A DNA stretch of 64,000 bases from Enterococcus faecium (lineage in GTDB: Bacteria > Bacillota > Bacilli > Lactobacillales > Enterococcaceae), in contig NZ_CP118955.1 of NCBI RefSeq assembly GCF_029023785.1, forward strand, positions 310,001-374,000, in the 5' to 3' direction. The position numbers and the translations under genes were made by a program. A model generated the notes under the pieces. It ran no database searches. It was not told the DNA's origin and was given only the letters and a program-made list of their open reading frames with translations. This document shows, one piece after another, positions 39,901-47,754 of this stretch (within the stretch, counting starts at the first letter, position 1; each line of letters begins with the position of its first letter).

Positions 39901-39986
39901 AAAGAGAGGATGGGAAGGTAGAGTACCTCGAAGTTAGACTGAAAAATCTAATTCTTGAGTGCCACTACATGTCCCATCTCTCTTTA
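39901..39986 (+). terminator. large bidirectional terminator hairpin
   Basis: AAAGAGAGGATGGGA pairs with TCCCATCTCTCTTT; an inner TTAGA/TCTAA stem lies at the centre. It sits between convergent genes and has A and T runs on both sides. Confidence 0.7.
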
Positions 39987-40010
39987 GTTATTAAAACAGA
40001 TGTCCCCTAC

Positions 40011-40331
40011 TTATCTCGTGGAGACAGCTGTTCCACTACATGTGACCATCAGCATGCCATTGTCGCTGCCTAATACTTCATAGTCCATTTTTACGCCAAT
40101 GATCGCATCAGCTCCTAATGCTTTTGCACGTTCGGCCATTTCGGCAAGTGCTTCTTCTCTTGCACCCATTAGTTCGTTTTCATAGCTTTTTGAGCGGCCG
40201 CCAAAGATATTTCGCAACCCCGCCTCCAAGTCTTTAAATGCATGGATCCCAGTAATGACCTCACCAAAAACGATCCCTTTATAAGCTACTACGGCTTTTC
40301 CCTCTACACTGTTCGTTGTTGTTGTAATCAT
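40011..40331 (-). CDS. YbjQ/UPF0145 family protein
   Basis: The 106-residue protein matches the YbjQ (DUF74) family: [22 protein letters not shown], then [22 protein letters not shown] and a closing [12 protein letters not shown]. These proteins form pentameric beta assemblies and are annotated as heavy-metal-binding, though no function is established. AGAGAGGAGTG precedes the ATG on the minus strand. It stands alone, convergent to the surface-protein gene. Confidence 0.85.
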   Translation of the reverse strand: MITTTTNSVEGKAVVAYKGIVFGEVITGIHAFKDLEAGLRNIFGGRSKSYENELMGAREEALAEMAERAKALGADAIIGVKMDYEVLGSDNGMLMVTCSGTAVSTR

Positions 40332-40413
40332 TCGATCACTCCTCTCTTTTAATTAAAGTATAACAAACTTCAAGAAGCACTACACATATTTTCCCAAAAT
40401 TAGAAATTTATTA

Positions 40414-40448
40414 TATACTTGAATTGTTCATTAATGAAAGCGAAACCA
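40414..40448 (+). promoter_or_regulatory. dha promoter -10 and cre site
   Basis: TATACT (40414-40419) is the probable -10, with a poor -35. ATGAAAGCGAAACCA (40434-40448) matches WTGNAANCGNWNNCW at every position and lies just downstream of the expected start point, so CcpA could block the operon on good sugars. Confidence 0.6.
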
Positions 40449-40484
40449 ATCGTTAGCAACTATGTAAAAGAAAGGAAGATTCTT

Positions 40485-40880
40485 GTGAAAAAAAGTATTT
40501 TGCTTATTTCTCATAGTCAAAAAGTAACAGATGGTATTAAAGAAATGATTGAGCAGATGCAAAAATCCGAAGAGGTGCAAATTTTTTCTCTCGGCGGAAT
40601 AAATGGCGAGATCGGATCAGACCCGATGAAAATCGTAGAAGCAGTCAATGAATCAAGCGATGCAGCTAGTTATTTTGTTTTTGCGGATATCGGTAGCGCG
40701 GTATTGAACTCGGAACTGGCAAAAGACATGTTGGAAGAAGAGCAGCAGCAACGTTATCATCTGGTGGATGCGCCTTTAGTGGAAGGAGCTTTTGCAGCAG
40801 CCATCACTGCCGGTATAACAGATGATACTCAGCAAATCTTAACAGAAGCACAAAATGCCGGAAAGAAAGGATGGGAATAA
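40485..40880 (+). CDS. dhaM: PTS-dependent dihydroxyacetone kinase, phosphotransferase subunit DhaM
   Basis: A 131-residue EIIA-man-like domain with the phosphorylated histidine His10 in ILLISHSQKV. It takes phosphate from HPr and gives it to ADP bound in DhaL. Unlike the Escherichia coli DhaM it has no HPr or EI-like domains, as usual in Firmicutes. The start is a GTG at 40485 behind AAAGGAAG; the longer ORF from 40419 overlaps the promoter. The gene order M-K-L is compact: dhaK begins one base after the dhaM stop, and dhaL 27 bases after dhaK. Confidence 0.9.
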   Translation: MKKSILLISHSQKVTDGIKEMIEQMQKSEEVQIFSLGGINGEIGSDPMKIVEAVNESSDAASYFVFADIGSAVLNSELAKDMLEEEQQQRYHLVDAPLVEGAFAAAITAGITDDTQQILTEAQNAGKKGWE

Positions 40881-40881
40881 A

Positions 40882-41865
40882 TTGAAAAAAATCATGAATG
40901 ATCCAAGCAATATTGTCGAAGAAATGCTGGAAGGATTAGTAAAAAGCTATCCAGAACTTGTTCATCGTGTAGAATCTTCCCGTGTTGTAGCCAAGAATCA
41001 GAAAGCGGAACAAGTTGGTTTGGTTTCTGGTGGAGGAAGCGGACATGAACCATCCCATGCCGGGTTTGTAGGGGAAGGGATGTTAAGTGCAGCGGTGCTT
41101 GGTGATGTGTTTACTTCTCCAACTCCAGATCAGATTCAGACGGCTATTAAGGAAGCGGATAGTGGAAAAGGAGTTTTGCTGATCGTTAAGAATTATACAG
41201 GGGATGCATTGAACTTCGATATGGCAAAGGAATTAGCTGCTATGGACGATATTGAAGTAGAAAGTGTGATCGTAGATGATGATATCGCCGTTGAAAATAG
41301 TACGTATACTGCTGGAAAACGCGGAGTTGCAGGTACTGTCCTTGTACACAAAATCGTGGGCGATGCAGCAAGAAACGGTGCTTCCCTAGCTGAGTTGAAA
41401 GAACTGGGAGAAAAGGTCGTACAGGCAACTAAGACGATCGGTCTAGCGCTTCGAGCAGCAACTGTACCAGAAGTAGGGAAACCAGGATTCGAACTAGGAG
41501 AAGATGAGATCGAGTATGGTGTTGGTATCCACGGTGAGCCAGGCTATCGTCGAGAAAAGATGCAGCCTTCTAAAGTACTGGCAAAGGAACTTGTTACTAA
41601 GATTTTAGATGATTACTCGAATTTACCAAAAGAAGCAGGTGTACTAGTCAACGGAATGGGCGGGACGCCTTTGATGGAACAGTTCGTGTTCATGAATGAT
41701 GTTTTAGCTCTGTTGGAAGAAAGAGGCGTCAATGTAGTTTTCCGAAAAGTCGGTAATTTTATGACCTCACTAGATATGCAAGGTCTTTCTCTAACACTGA
41801 TCGACTTGACGGAGACACAATGGAAAGATTCTTTAGAAAGCAATGTACAGACGATTTCATGGTAA
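40882..41865 (+). CDS. dhaK: dihydroxyacetone kinase subunit DhaK
   Basis: A 327-residue subunit that binds dihydroxyacetone covalently through the histidine in GVGIHGEPGYRREK (near residue 218). The N-terminal phosphate-site motif SGGGSGHEPSHAGFVGEGML near residue 51 is intact. The ribosome site AAGGATGGG at 40868-40874 points to the TTG at 40882 as start rather than the ATG at 40894; rare TTG use is notable. It converts dihydroxyacetone to its phosphate together with DhaL and DhaM. Confidence 0.93.
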   Translation: MKKIMNDPSNIVEEMLEGLVKSYPELVHRVESSRVVAKNQKAEQVGLVSGGGSGHEPSHAGFVGEGMLSAAVLGDVFTSPTPDQIQTAIKEADSGKGVLLIVKNYTGDALNFDMAKELAAMDDIEVESVIVDDDIAVENSTYTAGKRGVAGTVLVHKIVGDAARNGASLAELKELGEKVVQATKTIGLALRAATVPEVGKPGFELGEDEIEYGVGIHGEPGYRREKMQPSKVLAKELVTKILDDYSNLPKEAGVLVNGMGGTPLMEQFVFMNDVLALLEERGVNVVFRKVGNFMTSLDMQGLSLTLIDLTETQWKDSLESNVQTISW

Positions 41866-41892
41866 AAAATCTCAAGATAAAAGGGTGATAAT

Positions 41893-42498
41893 ATGAAACT
41901 AACCGTTCAAGAAATCCAAGAATGGCTCACGCAATTTGCAGAGGCAATCAATCAGAACAAACAATATCTCAGTGATCTAGATACCCCGATTGGCGATGGA
42001 GACCATGGAAATAACATGGGAAGAGGGGTTTCAGCTTATGAAGAAGCTTTTCAAGCCGATCATCCTGAAACAATCAGCGATACATTCAAAGTATTCTCTA
42101 TGGCGATGATATCGAAAGTCGGTGGGGCTTCTGGTCCGTTATACGGATCTGCATTCATGAACATGATGAAAGCGACAAAAGAGGTCGATTCTATTGATTC
42201 TCAAGAAAAATTAGGCGAAGTGATCGAGCAGGGAACAGCGGGTATTCAAAGCCGAGGAAAGGCAGAAGCTGACGATAAAACGATGTTAGATGTTTGGCTG
42301 CCAGTCACAGAGGCATTGAAGGCAGGGAATTTAACAAAAGAAATCATTGACCAGGCAAAAGAACACACCAAAGTCTTGGTAGCTAAAAAAGGACGAGCTT
42401 CCTATCTAGGAGAGCGTGCAATCGGACATATCGACCCAGGAGCTGCTTCTAGTGCCATTTTATTTTCAACGCTTTTAGATGTGATCAATCAACCTTAA
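41893..42498 (+). CDS. dhaL: dihydroxyacetone kinase subunit DhaL
   Basis: A 201-residue helical-barrel subunit carrying tightly bound ADP. The metal-binding Asp cluster is in LDTPIGDGDHGNNMGRG near residue 29, with MAMISKVGGASGPLYGSAF near 76 and the closing GHIDPGAASS. It is rephosphorylated by DhaM and transfers phosphate to DhaK-bound dihydroxyacetone. No gldA-type glycerol dehydrogenase is seen in this window, so the dihydroxyacetone may come from outside or from an enzyme encoded elsewhere. Confidence 0.93.
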   Translation: MKLTVQEIQEWLTQFAEAINQNKQYLSDLDTPIGDGDHGNNMGRGVSAYEEAFQADHPETISDTFKVFSMAMISKVGGASGPLYGSAFMNMMKATKEVDSIDSQEKLGEVIEQGTAGIQSRGKAEADDKTMLDVWLPVTEALKAGNLTKEIIDQAKEHTKVLVAKKGRASYLGERAIGHIDPGAASSAILFSTLLDVINQP

Positions 42499-42507
42499 GT
42501 TCAATAA

Positions 42508-42537
42508 AACTGCGGTGATGCTCATCGCAGTTTTTTG
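42508..42537 (+). terminator. intrinsic terminator of dhaMKL
   Basis: AACTGCG-GTGA / TCAT-CGCAGTT stem followed by TTTTTT. Confidence 0.85.
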
Positions 42538-42588
42538 TTTGGCTGTTCTTATGACTTGATGCAGAACAGCTTTTTCACAACCTCTATT
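42538..42588 (+). repeat. right half of a type-D repeat module
   Basis: TTGGCTGTTCTTAT..TGATGCAG..CACAACCTCT matches the right arm of the type-D modules at 18426-18473 and 31867-31916 and, inverted, 63903-63953. The left arm is missing, replaced by the dhaL terminator whose T-run leads directly into it. Confidence 0.8.
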
Positions 42589-42644
42589 TGTCCATATCGC
42601 AAAATTCAGGTAGAATACAAAAGATAACGGAAAGAGGCGAAACA

Positions 42645-43310
42645 ATGGAACTTGGAAAATCAGATTATCAGTTGTTTGATCGACCAATCTACGCATTCAA
42701 ACAGCTCAAAGAGAGCCATCCAACAGATAAGATTGAACAAATCAAGAAAGAATATAAAGAACACTGGCAAAAATGGAAAGAGATTCAGCTCCAGACAGCT
42801 GCACTTTTGCCTGATATGTACGGCATGAGCAAACCTAAAATCGAAAGCTGGACGAATGGCTGGAATTTACGCAGTCATTTTTGGAGCGCGTACCGAAGCG
42901 AATCTCGTCAAGACGAGAATGCCTGTCTAGCAGTTTTGTTGAATCAAAAACAATACCAAATCTATTTGATGTACCAACATTATAAAAGCGAAGAACGATA
43001 TGGTAGCATTGCAGCGTATAACCAGTTGCTTGCGATACTGAAAGAGTGGAGCAAAACAGTCGATATCAAGGATTATTACATATGGCCGCAACCAGAACAT
43101 GAACTTGACGACCACTTAGCTTTGTCTGACTATTTGTCCGATACAAAGAAACAAGAAGAGTTGAAAAAAGCGATGAGAGACCGAACCTTTCAAATGGGTA
43201 AACTATTCTTCTATCCGCAAGAAATCGAACACGTTGAGCAAATAACCGCTGAAACCTTACAAGAACTAGCACCACTATATCAAAAGCTAGGTGCGGAAAA
43301 ATTTCAATAG
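42645..43310 (+). CDS. conserved hypothetical protein (possibly HI_0552 family)
   Basis: A soluble protein of 221 residues rich in Lys, Glu, Gln and aromatic residues, without signal or membrane segments. Segments such as WNLRSHFWSAYRSESR (near residue 70) and LFFYPQEIEHVEQ (near 190) resemble a family often labelled HI_0552 in enterococcal genomes; I am not certain of the match and no function is known. ATG 42645 is preceded by AAAGAGGCGA. It is flanked by a repeat fragment and a terminator, so it is expressed alone. Confidence 0.6.
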   Translation: MELGKSDYQLFDRPIYAFKQLKESHPTDKIEQIKKEYKEHWQKWKEIQLQTAALLPDMYGMSKPKIESWTNGWNLRSHFWSAYRSESRQDENACLAVLLNQKQYQIYLMYQHYKSEERYGSIAAYNQLLAILKEWSKTVDIKDYYIWPQPEHELDDHLALSDYLSDTKKQEELKKAMRDRTFQMGKLFFYPQEIEHVEQITAETLQELAPLYQKLGAEKFQ

Positions 43311-43332
43311 ACAACACGAAATAAGCAATGCG

Positions 43333-43377
43333 AAAAACAAACCTTACTCTCGGCTTGCGAGTGAAGGTTTGTTTTTG
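43333..43377 (+). terminator. intrinsic terminator
   Basis: AAACAAACCTT..CTC / GAG..AAGGTTTGTTT hairpin followed by TTT, after the hypothetical gene. Confidence 0.8.
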
Positions 43378-43405
43378 ATTATTCAAAAAGTAAATATTTA
43401 AAAAA

Positions 43406-43419
43406 TTGATAGGAATCAA
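43406..43419 (+). promoter_or_regulatory. perfect FNR/FLP-type box
   Basis: TTGATAGGAATCAA equals the FNR consensus TTGAT-N4-ATCAA at all ten conserved positions. It lies about 110 bases upstream of the expected start point of the adjacent Crp/Fnr-family gene. Confidence 0.6.
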
Positions 43420-43507
43420 TTACTTAAGGTCTCAAAAGAAGGAAAATAAAGCAAGGGACAAAAAGAAATCCACTCTATTTGCTGGTATCTGGTTCGCTTG
43501 ACGTTTA

Positions 43508-43516
43508 TGCTATGAT
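43508..43516 (+). promoter_or_regulatory. extended -10 promoter of the Crp/Fnr gene
   Basis: TGCTATGAT (TG-N-TATGAT); the ATG is 77 bases downstream behind AAGGAGGAGAG. Confidence 0.55.
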
Positions 43517-43592
43517 AAAAGAAAATTATCAGTTGGAATAAGGGAAGTTATGTTTCTTTATTAGAAATAGCTGTTTAGAAGGAGGAGAGATT

Positions 43593-44252
43593 ATGAGTCA
43601 TGATCATTTATGTGTTTCATTTGTTCCTTTGTTCAATCACTTAGTACAGCAAGATCAAGAAAAAGTACACGCACTTGTCAAACATCACTATGTGGAAAAA
43701 GGAGAACAGATTCTTGCGCCGAATGGAGAACCTCAATTAGTGATCGTGGCCTCCGGCAGTATGAAAGTGTATCAATTATCTGCTAGCGGAAAGGAACAGC
43801 TTTTACGAGTAATAGAGCCGGGCGGATATGAGGGAGAGAGCCAGTTGCTAGGCGTTCCAAATGAGTCTTTATTTGGCGAAGCACTAGAAAAAACGGAAAT
43901 TTGCATATTGAGACAAAAAGATTTCTCGGAACTCTTACTGCATTATCCCGCCCTTAGTCTGAAACTTTTAGCAATCAACGTTGAGAAATTAACAAAAGTA
44001 CAGCAGCAGACAACTTTTTTGATGATGGAAAAAGTAGAAGAACGAGTCGCTGTCTATCTGCTTGACTTAGCTAAAGCGACAGGGAAGGATCACTTTTTCC
44101 TGCCAATGAAAATGAAAGAACTTGCTGCATTTATCGGTACGACCCCCGAAACTTTATCTAGAAAATTTAAATTATTAGAGGAGAATGGTTATGTAAAAAG
44201 AAAGAATCGAGAAGTCTGGATCATTGATAAAGAGCAGTTAGAAGACTTGTAA
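43593..44252 (+). CDS. Crp/Fnr family transcriptional regulator
   Basis: The 219-residue protein has a cyclic-nucleotide-binding-like beta barrel (residues 15-125), a dimerisation helix, and a C-terminal HTH_Crp with MKELAAFIGTTPETLSRKFKLL (near 170-191). The N-terminus DHLCVSFVPLF resembles the cysteine-bearing start of FNR/FLP-type factors of lactic acid bacteria. Only one N-terminal Cys plus a second near residue 103 are seen, so an iron-sulfur cluster is doubtful and a thiol switch is possible. A perfect FNR-type palindrome upstream suggests autoregulation (inference). Confidence 0.85.
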   Translation: MSHDHLCVSFVPLFNHLVQQDQEKVHALVKHHYVEKGEQILAPNGEPQLVIVASGSMKVYQLSASGKEQLLRVIEPGGYEGESQLLGVPNESLFGEALEKTEICILRQKDFSELLLHYPALSLKLLAINVEKLTKVQQQTTFLMMEKVEERVAVYLLDLAKATGKDHFFLPMKMKELAAFIGTTPETLSRKFKLLEENGYVKRKNREVWIIDKEQLEDL

Positions 44253-44254
44253 AT

Positions 44255-44300
44255 AAAAAAATGACCTCCAAATGTTGGATTTTTGACCCAGATTTGGAGG
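44255..44300 (-). terminator. terminator of the ABC exporter operon
   Basis: CCTCCAAAT / ATTTGGAGG stem (44265-44300). On the minus strand it is followed by TCATTTTTTTATTT, so it ends the exporter transcript; it may also slow plus-strand readthrough. Confidence 0.75.
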
Positions 44301-44328
44301 CTAGCATGAAATTGTACATGCTTTTTTA

Positions 44329-45939
44329 TTATCCTTCTAGTAAGTCTCTTCGCCTATAACCAATAGAACCAAGGACGAACAGTGCAAGGCTGATACATGA
44401 TAACGTAAGGAACACGGAAAGATCAAAAGAATCGTTTGGCATCCGTGGAACCCAGCTAGGGACAGCTGTTTTGGAAAACCATTCTGGTAAATCCAAAATT
44501 CCGCCAAAGTAATTGAGTGCAAAGGAGTAAGCTAAGTAGATATAAGCAAGTTTACCCATTCGAGGAAGCCATCCGAATAGAAAGCCACTAATTCCGATAA
44601 ACACTAAAACGGCAGGCAGGAAATTGAACCCGGCTTTAAGAAACATCAATAGATCCATGTCTTTCGCATCCTTCATCGAAGCCAAAGCAGAAAGCCCTAG
44701 TGCACCAGAACTAATCAGGATTGCCAATATAGCAAATAGAATAGCTAGTAACATATTGGTCCAATAAAGTTGGTTCCTAGAAATTTTTGTTGCGAACAGC
44801 TGATTCATACGTCCGTGGGTTTCTTCTGTAAATAAACGATTGATGCTAGCAATTGGTAAAATAGCAGCTAGACAAATCAAGACGACCATGATCGTGCTTG
44901 TAAAGTTTTTTTCAATTGAGACGCCAGATTGGATAAACATCTGTTTCATTAAGTCGTTACTTTCTAAAAACTGTTGCATATTCCCGTAGATAGAGCCGTA
45001 TGCCGCCCCCATCAAACCAAAAGTGATAAGCCAACTGATTGTCATCCCTTTATTTAGATAGAATAATAAACCACGCAAGGATAAAAGAGAACGTTTAGCA
45101 TACGGTTTTCCTTCACGTTCGGGGATATAGCCGGTGTTCAAATCTCGATGTTCCTCTAAAACAAATGAACTGATTATCAAGATTAGACTGAACAAAAACA
45201 AATAAAGCAAAGGAATCCAGTTGTTAGTTGTAAATGGATAGGTCAAATAAGACCAGCCTAAAGGATTCCACATCGAAAGGGAGGAATCAGCTACATCTGT
45301 TATTGCTCGTAGAAGGTAAAGTCCACCTAAAAACGCTAAAGACAGACCATTCGAACTGGCTGAACTTGGCATCAGTTGTGCAGCAAACAGTGCAACGGCA
45401 CTCCCCAAAATCCCCATACTACCTACAGATAGCCCAAAAAGCCAAGCACCTTCTGCAGTGATCGAATCTGCTTGGAAAAAAATCATCGTACAGCTGATCG
45501 ATATTGCTAAAAGCAAATTGATCAGAATACTTTCAGCGATGACAGCTAAAGAGTTTGCTTGACGTCCGACTCGAAAGGAACGAATAAGTTCAATCAGACC
45601 AAGTTCTTCTTTTTTTCTCGTTTGGCTCACCACGTGTAAAACAGAGATCACAGCAGCAAACAAACTGCAAAAAAGCAACATTTCATTTGCATACATCGCT
45701 CCTAAAGTATACTCAGCAGCATTCGAAGCTGGAGTTGGTCCGACCATTGCAATCATTGCCGGGTTTTGCAAGGTTTCGTATAATCCAGCTAATCCTTGTC
45801 CGGAAGTCAATTCTTCAAACGCAGGGACAAAACCACCAGAAAAAGCAGTGACACCGACTAGCCATATCAGGATCTTTTTCCAGTCACGGCTAAGGTTTTG
45901 AGAAAAAAGGGTGGACCAGCGTGAAAATTTATCAGTCAT
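44329..45939 (-). CDS. ABC-2 type exporter permease
   Basis: The 536-residue integral membrane protein has about twelve hydrophobic segments in two similar halves. Each half starts with a cytoplasmic amphipathic region (LIELIRSFRVGRQANSLAV near residue 117 and MNQLFATKISRNQLYWTNML near 380), typical of fused ABC-2 permeases such as those linked to antibiotic or polyether export. It pairs with the ATPase encoded 12 bases upstream. The substrate is unknown; a TetR repressor is divergent, so a xenobiotic or endogenous hydrophobic compound is plausible. Confidence 0.85.
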   Translation of the reverse strand: MTDKFSRWSTLFSQNLSRDWKKILIWLVGVTAFSGGFVPAFEELTSGQGLAGLYETLQNPAMIAMVGPTPASNAAEYTLGAMYANEMLLFCSLFAAVISVLHVVSQTRKKEELGLIELIRSFRVGRQANSLAVIAESILINLLLAISISCTMIFFQADSITAEGAWLFGLSVGSMGILGSAVALFAAQLMPSSASSNGLSLAFLGGLYLLRAITDVADSSLSMWNPLGWSYLTYPFTTNNWIPLLYLFLFSLILIISSFVLEEHRDLNTGYIPEREGKPYAKRSLLSLRGLLFYLNKGMTISWLITFGLMGAAYGSIYGNMQQFLESNDLMKQMFIQSGVSIEKNFTSTIMVVLICLAAILPIASINRLFTEETHGRMNQLFATKISRNQLYWTNMLLAILFAILAILISSGALGLSALASMKDAKDMDLLMFLKAGFNFLPAVLVFIGISGFLFGWLPRMGKLAYIYLAYSFALNYFGGILDLPEWFSKTAVPSWVPRMPNDSFDLSVFLTLSCISLALFVLGSIGYRRRDLLEG

Positions 45940-45951
45940 TTCGCTTCCTCC

Positions 45952-46833
45952 TCATCCTTCATAATGTCTCATGAATAAATCCTCAAGAGTCGGTGGAATA
46001 GATTCAAATTTTTTCACACCTAATTTGGACGCTTCAGCTAAAATCACATCGAAAGCTTCGTTATCAGCAGCAAATTGAGCGAGGTGACCTTTTTGCACAA
46101 AGTCATGGACACCGTTCAATTGTGCTAAGTGACTATTCTCTGCTTCTGTTTCTATAGTGATGGTCGAACGAGTCAAATGACGCAATTCATCGAGTGTTCC
46201 TTCTTCTACGACTGTTCCTTCGCGTATGATCACGACTTTATCCGCTAGTCGCTCGACTTCACTGAGAATATGAGAAGAAAGTAGGATGGATTTGCCCTGT
46301 TCTTTCAATTTTTCAACTTCTTCTTGGAAAATCGTTTCCATCAAAGGATCTAAACCAGAAGTAGGCTCATCAAATAAATAGAGATCCGAATCAACAGCCA
46401 AAGCAGCAATCAAGCCCACTTTTTGGCGATTTCCTTTTGAATAGTTTTTTGCTTTTTTCTTAGGATCAAGAGAGAAACGTTGAATCAGTTCATCTTTTTT
46501 TTGAGCACTCCCTTTTCCATGAAGCTTCATGAAGAGATCGATGATCGCTCCTCCAGTCAAATTTCCCCACAAAGAGATATCGCCTGGAACATAAGAAAGA
46601 CGTTCATGGATAGATAAACTATCTTCCCATACATCTTGCCCAAAAATCGTTGCCGTTCCGCCGTCTTTTTTTATAATCCCTAAAAGTGTCCGAATCGTCG
46701 TGGATTTTCCAGAACCATTTGGTCCGATAAATCCAACGACTTCACCTGAATGTACGGTGAAAGAGACATCTTTTAAAGCTTCGAAACGACCAAAGCTCTT
46801 TTTCAAATGTGTGACTTTGACGATTTCTGCCAT
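45952..46833 (-). CDS. ABC transporter ATP-binding protein
   Basis: A 293-residue ATPase with Walker A GPNGSGKSTT near residue 39, signature YSKGNRQKVG near 136, Walker B DLYLFDEPTSGLDP near 154, and switch histidine in LLSSHILSE. A C-terminal extension of about 80 residues is typical of drug-exporting DrrA-like subunits. It works with the fused permease that follows. A near-consensus promoter and a palindrome that could bind the divergent TetR protein lie upstream. Confidence 0.93.
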   Translation of the reverse strand: MAEIVKVTHLKKSFGRFEALKDVSFTVHSGEVVGFIGPNGSGKSTTIRTLLGIIKKDGGTATIFGQDVWEDSLSIHERLSYVPGDISLWGNLTGGAIIDLFMKLHGKGSAQKKDELIQRFSLDPKKKAKNYSKGNRQKVGLIAALAVDSDLYLFDEPTSGLDPLMETIFQEEVEKLKEQGKSILLSSHILSEVERLADKVVIIREGTVVEEGTLDELRHLTRSTITIETEAENSHLAQLNGVHDFVQKGHLAQFAADNEAFDVILAEASKLGVKKFESIPPTLEDLFMRHYEG

Positions 46834-46895
46834 AAAAACCCCACTCCTTTTTCTAAAAATATATACTAAACAAGATTAAATAGTTTAATAAAAAG

Positions 46896-46917
46896 GTTTT
46901 ATACCTTTTTATAAAAC
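46896..46917. promoter_or_regulatory. candidate TetR operator
   Basis: Perfect inverted repeat GTTTTATA-N6-TATAAAAC in the leader of the ABC operon, about 15 bases downstream of its expected start point. It is AT-rich like much of the region, so the assignment is moderate. Confidence 0.5.
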
Positions 46918-46937
46918 TTTTTTTATTATTTTAGTAC

Positions 46938-46966
46938 ATAATATTCTTTTTATAAATTTCTGTCAA
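46938..46966 (-). promoter_or_regulatory. promoter of the ABC exporter operon
   Basis: Minus strand TTGACA (46961-46966), 17-base spacer, TATTAT (46938-46943). Confidence 0.75.
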
Positions 46967-46993
46967 TGAATTCATAAACAAGGAATTGCTAGC

Positions 46994-47022
46994 TTGATAC
47001 TTTCTCAATAGATAGTTATAAT
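46994..47022 (+). promoter_or_regulatory. promoter of the TetR gene
   Basis: TTGATA (46994-46999), 17-base spacer, TATAAT (47017-47022). Confidence 0.75.
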
Positions 47023-47086
47023 AAACCTCAGAATAAATTTGAACTATATATATTATAAAAGTTTAAAATTACGGGAGGCTCTACAA

Positions 47087-47686
47087 ATGAACGGTTTTGA
47101 AAAGAGAGCACAAGAGAAAAAGAAAGAGATTTTACAAGCAGCTTTTGACTTGATGAACACAGACATAGGAACCGCTGGAGTGACAATGGATAAGGTAGCT
47201 GAGAACGCTCAGGTAAGTAAAGCGACGATTTTTAAATATTTTGGCAGCAAGGAAGGGCTGATTTATGAAGTATTTTTTGCATTTATGAATGATTTAGGGC
47301 AAGAAGCGAAAGCGTTGATTGCGGAAAATCTTCCATTTGAAGAAACACTGATTGCCATGAGTGAAAACAAAATCCGTTATCTCAATCGAGTGAACAAACA
47401 ATTTTATATCGATTTGATGACATACTATACAAAAAAAGAAAAAAAAGAATTTTCTGACGCGATGGATGCGTATACGCAAGAAAGTTTCAGTATCATGCTT
47501 GATCTTTTCCATCGAGGGCGGAAAGAAGGAAAAGTGGATTTGAAATATTCGGATGAGTTCTTGATCCTCTATTTTCAAGCAATGGTAGAAGGAATTTCTA
47601 AGCCGGAGATATACGCAAAACTGCTTCCATATACAGCAGAATGGACAGAAGTCCTGATCAAGGGAATCGCACCGAAGAAGAAATAA
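47087..47686 (+). CDS. TetR family transcriptional regulator
   Basis: A 199-residue protein with the TetR N-terminal HTH (KKEILQAAFDLM near residue 10, then MDKVAENAQVSKATIFKYFGSKEGLIYEVF near 29-60) and an all-helical ligand domain. It is divergent from the ABC exporter and most likely represses it. GGGAGGC before ATG 47087 sets the start; the longer frame from a TTG at 47039 has no site. A bidirectional terminator follows. Confidence 0.9.
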   Translation: MNGFEKRAQEKKKEILQAAFDLMNTDIGTAGVTMDKVAENAQVSKATIFKYFGSKEGLIYEVFFAFMNDLGQEAKALIAENLPFEETLIAMSENKIRYLNRVNKQFYIDLMTYYTKKEKKEFSDAMDAYTQESFSIMLDLFHRGRKEGKVDLKYSDEFLILYFQAMVEGISKPEIYAKLLPYTAEWTEVLIKGIAPKKK

Positions 47687-47692
47687 AGCATA

Positions 47693-47734
47693 AAAAAGCC
47701 GAAACTGACGATAAAATGTCAGTTCGGCTTTTTT
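47693..47734 (+). terminator. bidirectional terminator between tetR and the deacetylase gene
   Basis: AAAAAAGCCGAA-CTGAC / GTCAG-TTCGGCTTTTTT stem; symmetric A/T runs serve both strands. Confidence 0.88.
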
Positions 47735-47754
47735 GGTTCATAAATGACGTAAAA

